A DNA stretch of 64,000 nucleotides from Ferrithrix thermotolerans DSM 19514 (GTDB lineage Bacteria; Actinomycetota; Acidimicrobiia; Acidimicrobiales; CAIXPF01), in the NCBI GenBank assembly GCA_945906305.1, contig CAMDQT010000015.1, forward strand, positions 1 to 64,000, written 5' to 3'. Position 1 is the first letter of the stretch. Every line of letters starts with the position of its first letter. The position numbers and the translations under genes are program-made. Shown here one piece after another: positions 44,085 to 53,727 of the stretch. The notes under the pieces were generated by a model that had not been told where the DNA came from, did no database searches, and was given only the letters and a program-made list of their open reading frames with translations.

Positions 44085-45746
44085 GTGCAAACCCTTGTGG
44101 ATCGGATCGAAAAGGCCGCGGGCACATCCGGGACGGTCACCTTCGTGCTCGGCGATGCGCCCCAGCTCGTGCCGTGGAGTCAACTCCACGAGGAGGCCCG
44201 CGCTGTCGCCGCCAGTTTGCAACGCGCCGGTGTCGGCATCGGCAGCCACGTCTCGATCCTTGCTCCCACCTCTCGTGCCCTAGTCACCATGATGCAGGCC
44301 ACCTGGCTGGCCGGCGCCACCCTGATCGTGCTGCCGTTACCCATGCGAATGGGCTCGCTGGAGGAGTTCGTCTCCCAGACCGAGAGTCGGATCGTCAACG
44401 CCGATACCACCGTGCTGGTGGTGGACAACGACCTCGCCCCATTCCTCGGTGCCGCCGCGACCGCGCCCGGTGCCCCGCCGGTGTTGTTGCTCCAAGACAC
44501 CGTGAACGAGGCGGTCGCGCTCGGTGCCGCTGGCTACCTCCGGCCTGCGGTCGGGGCGGATGATCTGGCCATCTTGCAGTTCACCAGCGGGTCGACCTCG
44601 GAGCCGAAGGGGGTCATGATCCCGCACCGGATCATCGCCGCTAACCACGACGCGATGATCGAGCGGGCCACCATGACCCAGGCCGACGTGCTGGTGTCCT
44701 GGCTGCCGCTCTACCACGACATGGGCCTGGTGGGATTGTTGTTGTTGGGCATGGCGGTGGGCGCCAGTCTGGTCTTGGCCGCGCCCCAGGACTTTCTCGG
44801 TAATCCCGGTCGCTGGATGGAATGGATCTCCCGCTACGGCGGCACGGCCACTGCCGGTCCGAACTTCTCCTGGGTGTTGGCGGCGCGAGCCTTGCGTCAG
44901 CGCCCCGACACCCTCGACTTGTCAACGTTGCGCATCGGCCTGAACGGAGCGGAGCCCGTTGACCCCGATTCGGTGCGGGCCTTCATCGCCGCGGGGGCAC
45001 GTCACGGGTTGCGTCCTGGAGCGGTGTTCCCGGCGTTCGGCATGGCCGAGGTGGCCATCGGCGCAACCTTCCCCGAGCCGATGGCCGGCTTGCGAACCGA
45101 CCTCGTCGATGCCGCCTTGCTGGAGGGGGAGGGACTTGCCGTTGCGGTGCCGGCGGGTACACCAGCCGGTCGTGAGCTGGTCAAGCTCGGCACCGTGCTC
45201 CAGGGCATGGAACTGCGCATCATCGACCCATCCACCGGAGCAGTTCGGGCCGACCGAGTGGTCGGTGAGCTGGAAATTCGCGGTAGCTCGGTCACCCCGG
45301 GCTATTACAACAATCCTGAGGCCACCGAGCAGTTGTTTCGCGACGGTTGGCTGAGCACTGGCGATCTTGCCTACCTCGTCGATGGGGAACTCGTCATCTG
45401 TGGGCGTATCAAGGACCTGATCATCGTTGGTGGCCGAAACGTGTATCCGCAGGACATCGAGCGGGTGGTCGGCGAGGTCGAGGGTATTCGAGCGGGCAAC
45501 GTGATCGCCTTCGGGGTGACGGCGCGCCCGACCAAGGAAAGCCTGATCGTCGTGGCCGAGTCACGAGTAGCCGATACCGAGCCGCTGAAAGCTGCGGTCA
45601 AGCGCGCCGTGAGAGAGGCCGTCGGCATTGTGGTGCGTGACGTGGCCCTGGTAGCCCCCGGTAGCTTGCCCAAGACCAGTTCGGGGAAGTTGCAGCGGGC
45701 GCTGTGCAAGCAGCGCTATCAGGCAGGGGAACTGTCTCCGGCCTGA
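44085..45746 (+). CDS. Fatty-acyl-AMP ligase / acyl-CoA synthetase-like (FadD family)
   Basis: ANL superfamily enzyme of 553 aa that activates a carboxylic acid with ATP. A3 motif [14 protein letters not shown] (about 174-187), A5 region [18 protein letters not shown]7 [12 protein letters not shown] and A10 KTSSGKLQR. The A5 region resembles FAAL-type (FadD32-like) enzymes, which make acyl-AMPs for polyketide synthases, but no PKS is nearby. GTG 44085 follows GGAGG. Divergent from leuS. Confidence 0.85.
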   Translation: MQTLVDRIEKAAGTSGTVTFVLGDAPQLVPWSQLHEEARAVAASLQRAGVGIGSHVSILAPTSRALVTMMQATWLAGATLIVLPLPMRMGSLEEFVSQTESRIVNADTTVLVVDNDLAPFLGAAATAPGAPPVLLLQDTVNEAVALGAAGYLRPAVGADDLAILQFTSGSTSEPKGVMIPHRIIAANHDAMIERATMTQADVLVSWLPLYHDMGLVGLLLLGMAVGASLVLAAPQDFLGNPGRWMEWISRYGGTATAGPNFSWVLAARALRQRPDTLDLSTLRIGLNGAEPVDPDSVRAFIAAGARHGLRPGAVFPAFGMAEVAIGATFPEPMAGLRTDLVDAALLEGEGLAVAVPAGTPAGRELVKLGTVLQGMELRIIDPSTGAVRADRVVGELEIRGSSVTPGYYNNPEATEQLFRDGWLSTGDLAYLVDGELVICGRIKDLIIVGGRNVYPQDIERVVGEVEGIRAGNVIAFGVTARPTKESLIVVAESRVADTEPLKAAVKRAVREAVGIVVRDVALVAPGSLPKTSSGKLQRALCKQRYQAGELSPA

Positions 45747-45912
45747 ACCAGCGCCGATCCGCGTCGTGGGTACCCAGCACGATCGTTCGCCAGTCGAGGC
45801 CGACATCGACCCTGTGGAGGAGGGCACTACGGTGGCTCGTGGCCTGCTCCGCTAGGTTGCGCGGAAAGGCCACCGGGTTCATTTGCCGGCAAGCAATCCA
45901 AGGGGTGAGGCC

Positions 45913-46614
45913 ATGATCATTGACGTCACCGACGCAACGTTTGAAGCCGAGGTGTTGGCACGCTCGGATCAGACGCCCGTGGTGGTCGACCTATGGGCCC
46001 CGTGGTGTGGTCCCTGCAAGCAGATCGGGCCGTTGCTGGAACAGGCGGTCGAGGCCACGAAGGGCGCGGTCGTGCTGGCCAAGGTCAACGTGGATGAGAA
46101 CCCTCGGGTTGCGCAGACCTTTCAAGTCCAGTCCATTCCAGCGGTGTTCGCGTTGCAGGGCCGACAAGTGGTGGATGGTTTCGTTGGGGCCCAAGGTGAG
46201 GCCGCAATCCGCGAGTTCGTGGCGCGGCTTGTGCCGACCGAGAGCGAACGGACCCTGGCCGATTTGGTGGACCAGGGTGATGAGGCTTCGCTGCGTGAGG
46301 CGCTCGAGCTTGACCCGGGCTTCGAACCGGCCGTGCACGCTCTGGCCCAACTGCTGGTGGACAGCGCCCGTGGTGAGGAGGCGCTTGCGCTGCTCGCCCG
46401 CGTTCCCGACAGTGCGGTAGCGCGACACATCGCGGCCCAGGCTCGCACCGAGGTCCCCGATGATGGCTACGAGGCCAAGCTCGACGCGCTGCTCGACCTG
46501 GTCAAAGGCGACGAGGAAGCCCGTCAGCAGTTCGTCGACCTGCTCGAGCTCATGGGGCCGACTGACCCCCGTACCGCGCAGTACCGCAAGAAGTTGACGT
46601 CGCGATTGTTCTGA
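45913..46614 (+). CDS. Thioredoxin-TPR co-chaperone (YbbN/CnoX-like)
   Basis: Protein of 233 aa. The N-terminal thioredoxin domain has an intact redox site W31-C32-G-P-C35. From about residue 118 helical repeats follow, as in CnoX, which protects clients from oxidative aggregation and hands them to chaperonins. The site has both Cys, unlike E. coli YbbN. ATG 45913 follows GTGAGG. It is alone between the ligase gene and comEA. Confidence 0.87.
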   Translation: MIIDVTDATFEAEVLARSDQTPVVVDLWAPWCGPCKQIGPLLEQAVEATKGAVVLAKVNVDENPRVAQTFQVQSIPAVFALQGRQVVDGFVGAQGEAAIREFVARLVPTESERTLADLVDQGDEASLREALELDPGFEPAVHALAQLLVDSARGEEALALLARVPDSAVARHIAAQARTEVPDDGYEAKLDALLDLVKGDEEARQQFVDLLELMGPTDPRTAQYRKKLTSRLF

Positions 46615-46708
46615 CGGCACGCCCGTCGAGGTGCGGCTGGGACTGGCGGTCCCACTAGCATCAGCTCTGCTTCCCCTCTTGAGTGCGCAGCGCGCCCGGA
46701 GGCTAAGC

Positions 46709-47374
46709 ATGTCCGATGTTCCGCGGTTGCGGCCCTCGTTTGACCGCGTTCTGGCTCTGATCCGGGCCGCCGGGCCGTTGGGCGTGGTGGGTATCAGCGC
46801 GGTCGTCGGCATCGCCGTTGCGGTCTTGGTGCTGTGGGCCCAACCGCGCGTCGAGCACCCGCCCGACCCGCTGGTGCAGATTCCGCGAGCAGTGCGGGTG
46901 ACCACCAGCGCACCACCACCCACCGCGCTGGTGGTGCACGTCGCGGGGGCGGTGGTGCGTCCGGGCCTGGTCGAGTCGCTGGAAGGGGCCCGGGTGTCCG
47001 ATGTCATCGCCGACGCCGGTGGGCTTCGAGCCGACGCCGATCCAGGCCGTCTCAACCTTGCTGAGCGGGTGTTCGATGGCAGCCGTATCTACGTGATGGC
47101 GCTCGGTGAACTGCCCCCGCCGGCGCCGCTGGCAGCTTCCGGCGGGGCGGCGGCAGGCTCGACTGCGGCGGTCCTGAGCGGCGTCCCGCTCGACCTCAAC
47201 ACCGCAACCGAAGCGCAACTCGACGTGTTGCCCGGGGTCGGGCCCGCCACCGCCGCTGCCATCGTCGCGCATCGCTCCCGTAACGGCCCGTTTGCGTCCG
47301 TCGATGCGCTGGCCGATGTGCGTGGTATCGGGCCCGCCAAGCTCGAGGCCTTACGCCCGTTGGTGCGCGTATGA
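46709..47374 (+). CDS. comEA: ComEA-like DNA-binding competence protein
   Basis: Protein of 221 aa. One transmembrane helix (about 24-43) is followed by a Pro-rich stretch, an SLBB domain (about 72-132, VHVAGAVVRPGLVES) and a C-terminal helix-hairpin-helix pair (about 156-221, DLNTATEAQLDVLPGVGPATA). It would bind incoming DNA outside the membrane. GGAGG precedes ATG 46709. The stop overlaps comEC by ATGA. Confidence 0.92.
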   Translation: MSDVPRLRPSFDRVLALIRAAGPLGVVGISAVVGIAVAVLVLWAQPRVEHPPDPLVQIPRAVRVTTSAPPPTALVVHVAGAVVRPGLVESLEGARVSDVIADAGGLRADADPGRLNLAERVFDGSRIYVMALGELPPPAPLAASGGAAAGSTAAVLSGVPLDLNTATEAQLDVLPGVGPATAAAIVAHRSRNGPFASVDALADVRGIGPAKLEALRPLVRV

Positions 47375-49242
47375 GCGTTGTCGATCCGACCGTTCCGGCG
47401 CTCGCGAACCACCCGATCGGCGAGGATCGTGGGTCTCAGCTGGTTGTTGCTGATGCCTGGGTCCTGCTCGCGGCGGCGGCCACCGCTATCGGCGCGGCCA
47501 TGCCGCGGACCATTCCCTGGGCGGCGGTACTGACTGCCTTCGTGCTGGCGTTGGTGTGGCGGCGACCGGCGACGTTCGTTCTGGTGCTGCTGCTGAGTGC
47601 TTCGCTGTTGTCAGCGCGGGCTTGGGCGGGGCTCGATCCGGCGGTGGCCGGCGCGGTGCAGGGCCGAGCGGTGCTCGTCACTGATCCCGAGCGCAAAGTG
47701 GTAGGCACCACGGCCGTGGCGCGGTTGGACGGCCAACGGGTGCAATTGTGGGCCCACGGTCGCTCGGCCGGCGCGCTGCGCCACGCTCTGGCGGGTGACG
47801 TGGTGCAGTTTCAGGGCACGAGGCAGACTCGCTCGTCGGTGGCTATAGCCGCGGATCCATGGCGGCGCGTCGTAGGCAGTGTTGAGCTCACGACGGTGCT
47901 TTCCGTGCAGCCGGGGTCGTGGCCGTTCAGCTGGGCAAACGAGGTCCATCGCCGCCTCGAACACGGGGCGGCATCCATGCCTTCGCCGGACCGCGCCCTG
48001 CTCGCAGGTTTGGTGCTTGGCGACGACCGGGCCCAATCGCCGGTCATGCGCTATGCCTTTGCGGTGGTGGGTCTCGGCCATCTGCTTGCCGTGTCCGGGC
48101 AGAACGTTGCCTTCGTGCTCGCCGCCGCCGCCCCAGTGCTACGTCGGTTTCGTCTCCGAACCCGATTCGTGGTGGTAGTGACCTTGCTGGGCTTCTTTGC
48201 GCTCGTCACGCGGTTCGAACCGTCGGTGTTACGCGCCGTGGTCATGGCCGGCCTTGCGGCTGCGGCGGCGTCAGTGGGTCGTCCAGCATCGGGTCTACGG
48301 GTTCTCTGCCTGGCGGTCATCGGCTTGCTGCTCGTGGACCCGCTGCTGGTCCGGGCGTTGGGCTTCCAACTTTCGGTGTCTGCGAGTGCTGGCATCTTGG
48401 TTCTCGCCCCGGCCATCAGCCGATGGCTCGCGCTGCCGGCGGGCCTCGGTACGGCACTGGCCGTGCCGTTATCGGCGCAATTGGCCACCGCTCCGTTGTT
48501 GGCGGGTCGGACCGGTGGCCTTTCCCTGGTGTCCTTACCGGCCAATGTGCTGGCCGGGCCAGCAGCTGGGCTGGTGATGACGTGGGGGTCCTCGGCCGGT
48601 CTGCTCGCTGGGTATCTTCCCGGGCCGCTCGCGGCGTTGTTGGGTTTACCGAGTCGGGTCTTGCTGTGGTGGATCGCGACGGTCGCGGTGACCGCGTCCC
48701 GGCTGCCTGCGGCGCAGGTCGGCCTTTCCGCCGTCGTCGTGGCGTTAGCGCTGGCGACTCCATGGTGGTGGTGGACCGCCCGACGTGCACGCTCCATGGC
48801 CTATCGCCGCCGATCCGTCGCGTTGGTGCTTGCGGTGGGGCTCTGGCTGGGGGCGGGGCCACTGGAGCATCGGGCTGGTGTGCTTCCGGCTGGGGTTCGG
48901 CTGCATCGTCAAGGCTTGTACGAAGTGCTCGTGGTGACGCGCCCAGTCGATGGGTCGGCTGTGCTGCGGGCGCTGCGGGGTCGGATCAGCGGCGAGCTGG
49001 AGATCGTGGTGGTGAGCTCCTCGGCGCGGGGTGCCTGGCAGGCCGGGGCTGCGGTCATGGAGGTCTACCGGCCGGGATTGGTGCTGGCGCCAGTGGCCCA
49101 CCCGGGAGTGACGCTCATCGGCCCCGGTGACCAGTACGTTCTCGGTCAGTTACACGTCAACGTCGGTAGCCAGGCCAGTATTGGTTCGTCCTCCAGCCCA
49201 TTGGCCATCGAGGTGACCGGTGACGAAGCAGACTCGCGGTGA
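47371..49242 (+). CDS. comEC: ComEC/Rec2-like DNA-uptake channel, without a canonical nuclease domain
   Basis: Membrane protein of 623 aa. An N-terminal DUF4131-like part and the multi-spanning competence domain (LLAVSGQNVAFVLA, the conserved HLLxxSGxH-like motif, at about residue 232) are present. The last 110 residues take the place of the metallo-beta-lactamase domain, but no HxHxDH motif is visible. It may still form a channel for single-stranded DNA. Coupled to comEA upstream, and followed by holA. Confidence 0.88.
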   Translation: MSVVDPTVPALANHPIGEDRGSQLVVADAWVLLAAAATAIGAAMPRTIPWAAVLTAFVLALVWRRPATFVLVLLLSASLLSARAWAGLDPAVAGAVQGRAVLVTDPERKVVGTTAVARLDGQRVQLWAHGRSAGALRHALAGDVVQFQGTRQTRSSVAIAADPWRRVVGSVELTTVLSVQPGSWPFSWANEVHRRLEHGAASMPSPDRALLAGLVLGDDRAQSPVMRYAFAVVGLGHLLAVSGQNVAFVLAAAAPVLRRFRLRTRFVVVVTLLGFFALVTRFEPSVLRAVVMAGLAAAAASVGRPASGLRVLCLAVIGLLLVDPLLVRALGFQLSVSASAGILVLAPAISRWLALPAGLGTALAVPLSAQLATAPLLAGRTGGLSLVSLPANVLAGPAAGLVMTWGSSAGLLAGYLPGPLAALLGLPSRVLLWWIATVAVTASRLPAAQVGLSAVVVALALATPWWWWTARRARSMAYRRRSVALVLAVGLWLGAGPLEHRAGVLPAGVRLHRQGLYEVLVVTRPVDGSAVLRALRGRISGELEIVVVSSSARGAWQAGAAVMEVYRPGLVLAPVAHPGVTLIGPGDQYVLGQLHVNVGSQASIGSSSSPLAIEVTGDEADSR

Positions 49243-49326
49243 GCTGCGCAACGCTAAGGCAGCGGGGCAGAATTGTGTGGGCTGACCGCCGCTGGGGTGG
49301 CGGCGATCGTGGGGGGAGGTTGGGCC

Positions 49327-50310
49327 GTGAATGCTGAGGCGGGTCACCATCCGGTGCTGGTACGCGGCGACGACGACGTGCTGGTCCGTGATGGCGTTCT
49401 CCGCCTGATCGACGAGCGTGTTGGCGGGGCCGATCGGTCTCTGGTGCTAGCGGAGTTCGCGGGGGAGGACTATCTGCTCGCGGAGCTGGTCGACGCGGCG
49501 CAGACTCGGCCCTTTCTCACCGAACGCCGGGTTGTGGTGGGCTGGGGGATTCACCGCTTCAAAGCGGCCGAACTCGGCCCGCTCGTGGCCTATCTGGCGG
49601 ACCCGCTCGACAGCACCGATCTGGTCCTGGTCTGGCAGGAAGGCCGAGTGCCCAAGGCTTTGACCGACGCCTTGGCCAGTGCCGCTGGCACGACGCTCAA
49701 TCCGGTACCAACCGGCGCACGGGGCGCGAAGCGGGAATGGATCGACGAGCAGATCGGCCGGACGGGAATGCGTTTCGACCAAGCTGCGGCGGCATTGGTC
49801 GAAACCTCCCTCGGTGAGGACGTAAACCGGTTGGTGCCGCTCCTACTTACCCTTTCTGCGGTCTACGGCGACGGGTCCCGCATCGGGGTCGAGGAGTTGA
49901 CCCCCTATCTCGGCGAGGCCGGTTCGGTGCCTCCATGGGAGCTGACCGATGCGATCGACCGAGGCGACATCGCCGAGTCGGTTCGTCGGTTGCAGCGAAT
50001 GTTGGGTGGGGGCGATCGCCATCCGCTGCAGGTCATGGTCACCCTCACCAATCACCTCGAACGCATGTTGGCGCTTTCGGGCAGCAGCGCCCGTTCGGAG
50101 AAGGACGCAGCTGGTCTCCTCGGTCTCAAGGGTTCGACGTTTCCCGCCCGCAAGGCGCTCGATCAGGGCCGAAAGCTCGGCCCGGCCAAAATCGCCCGGG
50201 CCATAGACCTACTCGCCACGGCCGATGTCGCGTTGCGAGGCGGGTCAGCGTGGGAACCCCGGTTGGTCATGGAGGTCCTGGTGGCGCGATTGGCGGCCTT
50301 AGCGCGCTGA
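49327..50310 (+). CDS. holA: DNA polymerase III delta subunit
   Basis: Clamp-loader wrench subunit of 327 aa. It has the delta-type layout: an N-terminal AAA-like domain without a P-loop (HPVLVRGDDDVLVRDGVLRL, RRVVVGWGIHRFK), and a C-terminal helical collar (GDRHPLQVMVTLTNHLERML). GTG 49327 follows GGGAGG at good spacing. comEC-holA-rpsT is a widely conserved order, which supports the call. Confidence 0.9.
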   Translation: MNAEAGHHPVLVRGDDDVLVRDGVLRLIDERVGGADRSLVLAEFAGEDYLLAELVDAAQTRPFLTERRVVVGWGIHRFKAAELGPLVAYLADPLDSTDLVLVWQEGRVPKALTDALASAAGTTLNPVPTGARGAKREWIDEQIGRTGMRFDQAAAALVETSLGEDVNRLVPLLLTLSAVYGDGSRIGVEELTPYLGEAGSVPPWELTDAIDRGDIAESVRRLQRMLGGGDRHPLQVMVTLTNHLERMLALSGSSARSEKDAAGLLGLKGSTFPARKALDQGRKLGPAKIARAIDLLATADVALRGGSAWEPRLVMEVLVARLAALAR

Positions 50311-50311
50311 A

Positions 50312-50335
50312 GCCCCTCGACGGAGGCCGAGGGGC
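50312..50335. terminator. Hairpin between convergent holA and rpsT
   Basis: An 8-bp perfect stem GCCCCTCG/CGAGGGGC with an 8-base loop begins 2 bp after the holA stop. No T-run. Confidence 0.5.
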
Positions 50336-50410
50336 CAGATGTTGACGTTCAGCGGCACGATCGCCGAGACGCGGTGGCTGTAGCAGGGCCGGTTCACCCG
50401 GCCCGCACCA

Positions 50411-50680
50411 TCACGACGTTGCGTTGGTGGCGTTCACTCGCCGCATCAGGCGGGAGCGATCGCGAGCCGCCTTGTTCTTGTGGATGACGCCCTTGACGGT
50501 GGCCTTGTCGATTTTTTGAATCGCCAGGCGCAGCAGCTGTACGGCGTTCTCCGCGCCAGCGTCGGCACCGGCGATGGCGTTCTTACGGCGGGTCTTCAGT
50601 TCGGAGCGCACCGCCTTGTTCGCGAGGCGTCGCCGCTCGTTCTGCAGGTTGCGCTTGATCTGGCTCTTGATATTTGCCAC
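50411..50680 (-). CDS. rpsT: 30S ribosomal protein S20
   Basis: Protein of 89 aa, opening MANIKSQIKRNLQNERRR, highly basic and helical, as in the family. The GTG at 50680 follows AGAGGAAC; the longer frame adds an unrelated sequence. Placed convergent with holA and divergent from lepA. Confidence 0.96.
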   Translation of the reverse strand: MANIKSQIKRNLQNERRRLANKAVRSELKTRRKNAIAGADAGAENAVQLLRLAIQKIDKATVKGVIHKNKAARDRSRLMRRVNATNATS

Positions 50681-50810
50681 GGGGCAGGTTCCTCTAGCTC
50701 GATTGCAGCCTGGTCTCGATTGCAGCCTGGTAAGGATAGCGGCCGCGGTCCCCGCAAGCACGTTGAAGGCCGCCGGTGGGCTGAGCTGCCGTGTGGCACC
50801 GTGGAATTGG

Positions 50811-50816
50811 TAGCGT
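50811..50816 (+). promoter_or_regulatory. -10 element TAGCGT of lepA
   Basis: Ends 13 nt before the ATG at 50830; predicts a leader of only about 6-7 nt and no Shine-Dalgarno sequence. Confidence 0.4.
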
Positions 50817-50829
50817 CCTTGGCACTGAC

Positions 50830-52611
50830 ATGGACCTCGCCCGGATACGCAATACCGCCATCATCGCCCACATAGATCACGGTAAGTCGACGCTCGCGGA
50901 CCGCATCCTCGAGCTTTGCCACGCAGTCGACCCCCGCGAGATGCGCGCCCAATACCTCGACTCGATGGAGCTCGAACGCGAACGCGGCATCACCATCAAG
51001 CTCCAGTCGGTTCGCCTGCGCTATCGCGATTACGTGATCAACCTCATCGACACCCCAGGTCACGTGGACTTCGGCTATGAGGTGTCGCGGTCACTCGTCG
51101 CCACTGAGGGAGTGATCTTGCTGGTGGATGCGGCCCAGGGCATTCAGGCCCAGACCCTGGCCAATTGCTACCAAGCGATGGAGAACGATCTCACCATCGT
51201 GGCCGCGCTGAACAAGATCGACCTGCCCGCGGCGGACCCCGAGCGTTGCAAGGACGAGATCGAGCGAATCCTGGGTATCCCCGGCGAGGAGGTGTTGCTC
51301 ATCAGCGCCAAGACTGGCGCTGGCGTACCGGAGCTACTCGACGCCGTGATTGCACGCATCCCAGCACCGAGTGGGGACCCTGCCGCCGCACTGCAGGCGC
51401 TGATTTTCGACTCGTACTACGACCAGTTTCGGGGGGTCATCAGCTCGCTGCGGGTGATGAACGGCACGCTTACGACCGGTGCCAAGCTGCGCTTCATGCA
51501 CGCTGGCGCAACCCACGACGCAGACGAAGTCGGGGTCCGCCTGCCCGCGCCGAGCCCGGTGAAGTCGATCGGTCCCGGCGAGGTCGGCTACCTCGTCGCG
51601 GGAATCAAAGACGTCGGGGAGGCCCGTTCCGGGGAGACCGTGACCGAATCGGGCCGCCCGGCCACTGCACCGTTGACGGGGTATCGCGAGCCGCAGCCAG
51701 TGGTCTTTTGCGGGCTCTATCCCATCGAAGGCGACGACTATTCCCGGTTGCGTGACTCCCTCGAGAAGCTGTGTCTCAACGACGCTTCGTTCACCTTCGC
51801 ACCGGAAACCTCCGGTGCCTTGGGTTTCGGGTTCCGATGCGGCTTTCTCGGCCTGTTGCACATGGAGATCATTCGGGAGCGTCTGGAGCGAGAATTCGAC
51901 CTGGCCCTCATTGCCACCGCCCCATCGGTGGAATACCGGGTCACGGTTCATGGTGGCAAGGAATTGGTGATCGACAACCCGTCCGAGATGCCCCCCATGG
52001 GCGAGATCGAGGAGATAGCCGAGCCCTATCTCAAGGCGACCATCCTTTCCCCCGCGGACTACACCGGTACCTTGCTCGACCTCTGCCAGACCCGTCGGGG
52101 TGAGATGTTGAAGCTGGAGTACTTGACCCCCGAGCGCATTGAGCTGGCCTACCGTCTGCCCCTGGCCGAGGTGGTCATCGACTTCTTCGATCAGCTCAAG
52201 AGCCGTACTCAGGGTTACGCGTCGCTGGACTACGAACCGGCCGGGTACGCCGTCGGAAACCTGGTCAAAGTGGACATCCTGCTCGCCGGTGATGCGGTGG
52301 ACGCCTTCTCGGCGATCACCCATCGCGACAAGGCCGACGAATATGGCCGGGCGATGACCGACAAGCTCAAGGAACTCATCCCCCGTCAGCAGTTTGATGT
52401 CGCCATCCAGTCTGCGATCGGCGGACGAATCATCTCTCGATCGACGGTGAAGGCCTACCGGAAAGACGTCACCGCCAAGTTGTACGGCGGCGATATCTCC
52501 CGCAAGCGCAAGCTGCTTGAAAAGCAGAAAGCGGGCAAAAAGCGCATGAAGTCGATCGGTCGGGTGGAAGTGCCGCAGGAGGCGTTCATTTCCGCGCTCA
52601 AGCTGGATTGA
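50830..52611 (+). CDS. lepA: Elongation factor 4 (LepA), ribosome back-translocase GTPase
   Basis: Translational GTPase of 593 aa. G1 AHIDHGKS, G2 [10 protein letters not shown]3 DTPGH and G4 NKID are intact; the C-terminal domain unique to LepA ends [20 protein letters not shown]. Length matches the family. ATG 50830 is set by homology ([17 protein letters not shown]). Followed by hrcA-dnaJ, a common arrangement. Confidence 0.97.
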   Translation: MDLARIRNTAIIAHIDHGKSTLADRILELCHAVDPREMRAQYLDSMELERERGITIKLQSVRLRYRDYVINLIDTPGHVDFGYEVSRSLVATEGVILLVDAAQGIQAQTLANCYQAMENDLTIVAALNKIDLPAADPERCKDEIERILGIPGEEVLLISAKTGAGVPELLDAVIARIPAPSGDPAAALQALIFDSYYDQFRGVISSLRVMNGTLTTGAKLRFMHAGATHDADEVGVRLPAPSPVKSIGPGEVGYLVAGIKDVGEARSGETVTESGRPATAPLTGYREPQPVVFCGLYPIEGDDYSRLRDSLEKLCLNDASFTFAPETSGALGFGFRCGFLGLLHMEIIRERLEREFDLALIATAPSVEYRVTVHGGKELVIDNPSEMPPMGEIEEIAEPYLKATILSPADYTGTLLDLCQTRRGEMLKLEYLTPERIELAYRLPLAEVVIDFFDQLKSRTQGYASLDYEPAGYAVGNLVKVDILLAGDAVDAFSAITHRDKADEYGRAMTDKLKELIPRQQFDVAIQSAIGGRIISRSTVKAYRKDVTAKLYGGDISRKRKLLEKQKAGKKRMKSIGRVEVPQEAFISALKLD

Positions 52612-52683
52612 TCGATGCGGGTCAACGGTATCGACCGGACAATTGCCATCTCTGGTCGTCCAACGTTGCGCGTCGGTGCTGGG

Positions 52684-52689
52684 TATCAT
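52684..52689 (+). promoter_or_regulatory. -10 element TATCAT of hrcA, with a small inverted repeat downstream
   Basis: TATCAT predicts a leader of about 24 nt before the ATG at 52720. The leader holds the inverted repeat GTCCG-N4-CGGAC (52693-52706). No CIRCE operator is seen. Confidence 0.4.
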
Positions 52690-52719
52690 CTAGTCCGGCG
52701 TCGGACGGGTGGTTGCCGC

Positions 52720-53727
52720 ATGCTCGATGAACGGAAATCGGCGATTCTCTCGGCCATCGTCGAGGAATACATCCAGACCGCGCTGCCGGTGGGCTCCGGC
52801 CATGTGGCAACCGCGGCCCAGATGGCCGTGTCCTCGGCCACGATCCGCCACGACATGGCATTCCTTGAACGCGAGGGGTTTCTGCATCAGCCGCATACCA
52901 GCGCTGGTCGGGTGCCTACCGAGAAGGGCTACCGCTTCTTTGTCGACCATCTGAGCGAACCGGATCTGCACCCGGCTCAGGCGCAGACGGTCGGATCGTT
53001 CTTCGACCGAGCCCATACCCAACTCGAACAGATGCTGCATGAGACCAGCCGACTGCTTTCGACATTGACCAGCTACGCCGGCGTGGTGGTGGGCCCGCCA
53101 CGAGAAACGGCCACCGTGCGCAGCGTGCAGGTGGTTGGCCTCGGGGGGCGTCAGGCCATTGTGGTGGTGGTGCTCTCGAATGGGACCGTCGCCCAGCACC
53201 ATCTTGAGGTAGATCCCGCTACCACTGATGTCGATATGGGCGCGGCGAGCGCGGTGCTGAGTCGGGCCCTGATCGCTCATCCCTTGCACCTGGCCTACGC
53301 GCCGTCTGCCTCGGGCGACCTCAGGGTCGACTCGGTGGTCGAGCGGGTTCTCGCCGCCATTCGCCATCGTGAGGCCGACGATGCTCAGCGGGTGTATGTC
53401 GGTGGGGCGGCCAATGTTGCCGGTGCCTTTGCCGCGACGGAGACCGTGCGTAGCGTGCTGTCCCTACTCGAGGAGCAGTACGTGGTCGTCGGACTTATCC
53501 GGGAGGTGCTCGGTCGAGGCCTTCAGGTCGCAATCGGTACCGAAACCGGCGTGGCACCATTGGCGGAATGTTCACTGGTGGTTGCGCCCTACACCGTCGA
53601 TGGTGAGGCCATTGGGTCGATTGGCGTCCTTGGCCCAACGCGAATGAACTATCCCCAAGCCCTCGCCGCGGTCGCGGTGGTGAGTAGAAGCCTGGGGCAC
53701 CGTCTGTCGGAAGGGTCAGATTCTTGA
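52720..53727 (+). CDS. hrcA: Heat-inducible transcription repressor HrcA
   Basis: Protein of 335 aa. The N-terminal winged helix has SSATIRHDMAFLEREGFLHQ and the HTSAGRVPTEKGYRFFVD wing, both typical. The GAF-like and C-terminal dimer parts follow at normal length. HrcA represses heat-shock genes through CIRCE elements; none was seen in this window. The ATG at 52720 is chosen by family start (LDERKSAIL). dnaJ overlaps its stop. Confidence 0.95.
   Translation: MLDERKSAILSAIVEEYIQTALPVGSGHVATAAQMAVSSATIRHDMAFLEREGFLHQPHTSAGRVPTEKGYRFFVDHLSEPDLHPAQAQTVGSFFDRAHTQLEQMLHETSRLLSTLTSYAGVVVGPPRETATVRSVQVVGLGGRQAIVVVVLSNGTVAQHHLEVDPATTDVDMGAASAVLSRALIAHPLHLAYAPSASGDLRVDSVVERVLAAIRHREADDAQRVYVGGAANVAGAFAATETVRSVLSLLEEQYVVVGLIREVLGRGLQVAIGTETGVAPLAECSLVVAPYTVDGEAIGSIGVLGPTRMNYPQALAAVAVVSRSLGHRLSEGSDS

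Noticed and set aside
44085-45746. Polyketide or mycolate loading cluster around the acyl-AMP ligase
   Set aside because: No polyketide synthase, acyl carrier protein or carboxylase gene is nearby; the ligase stands alone.
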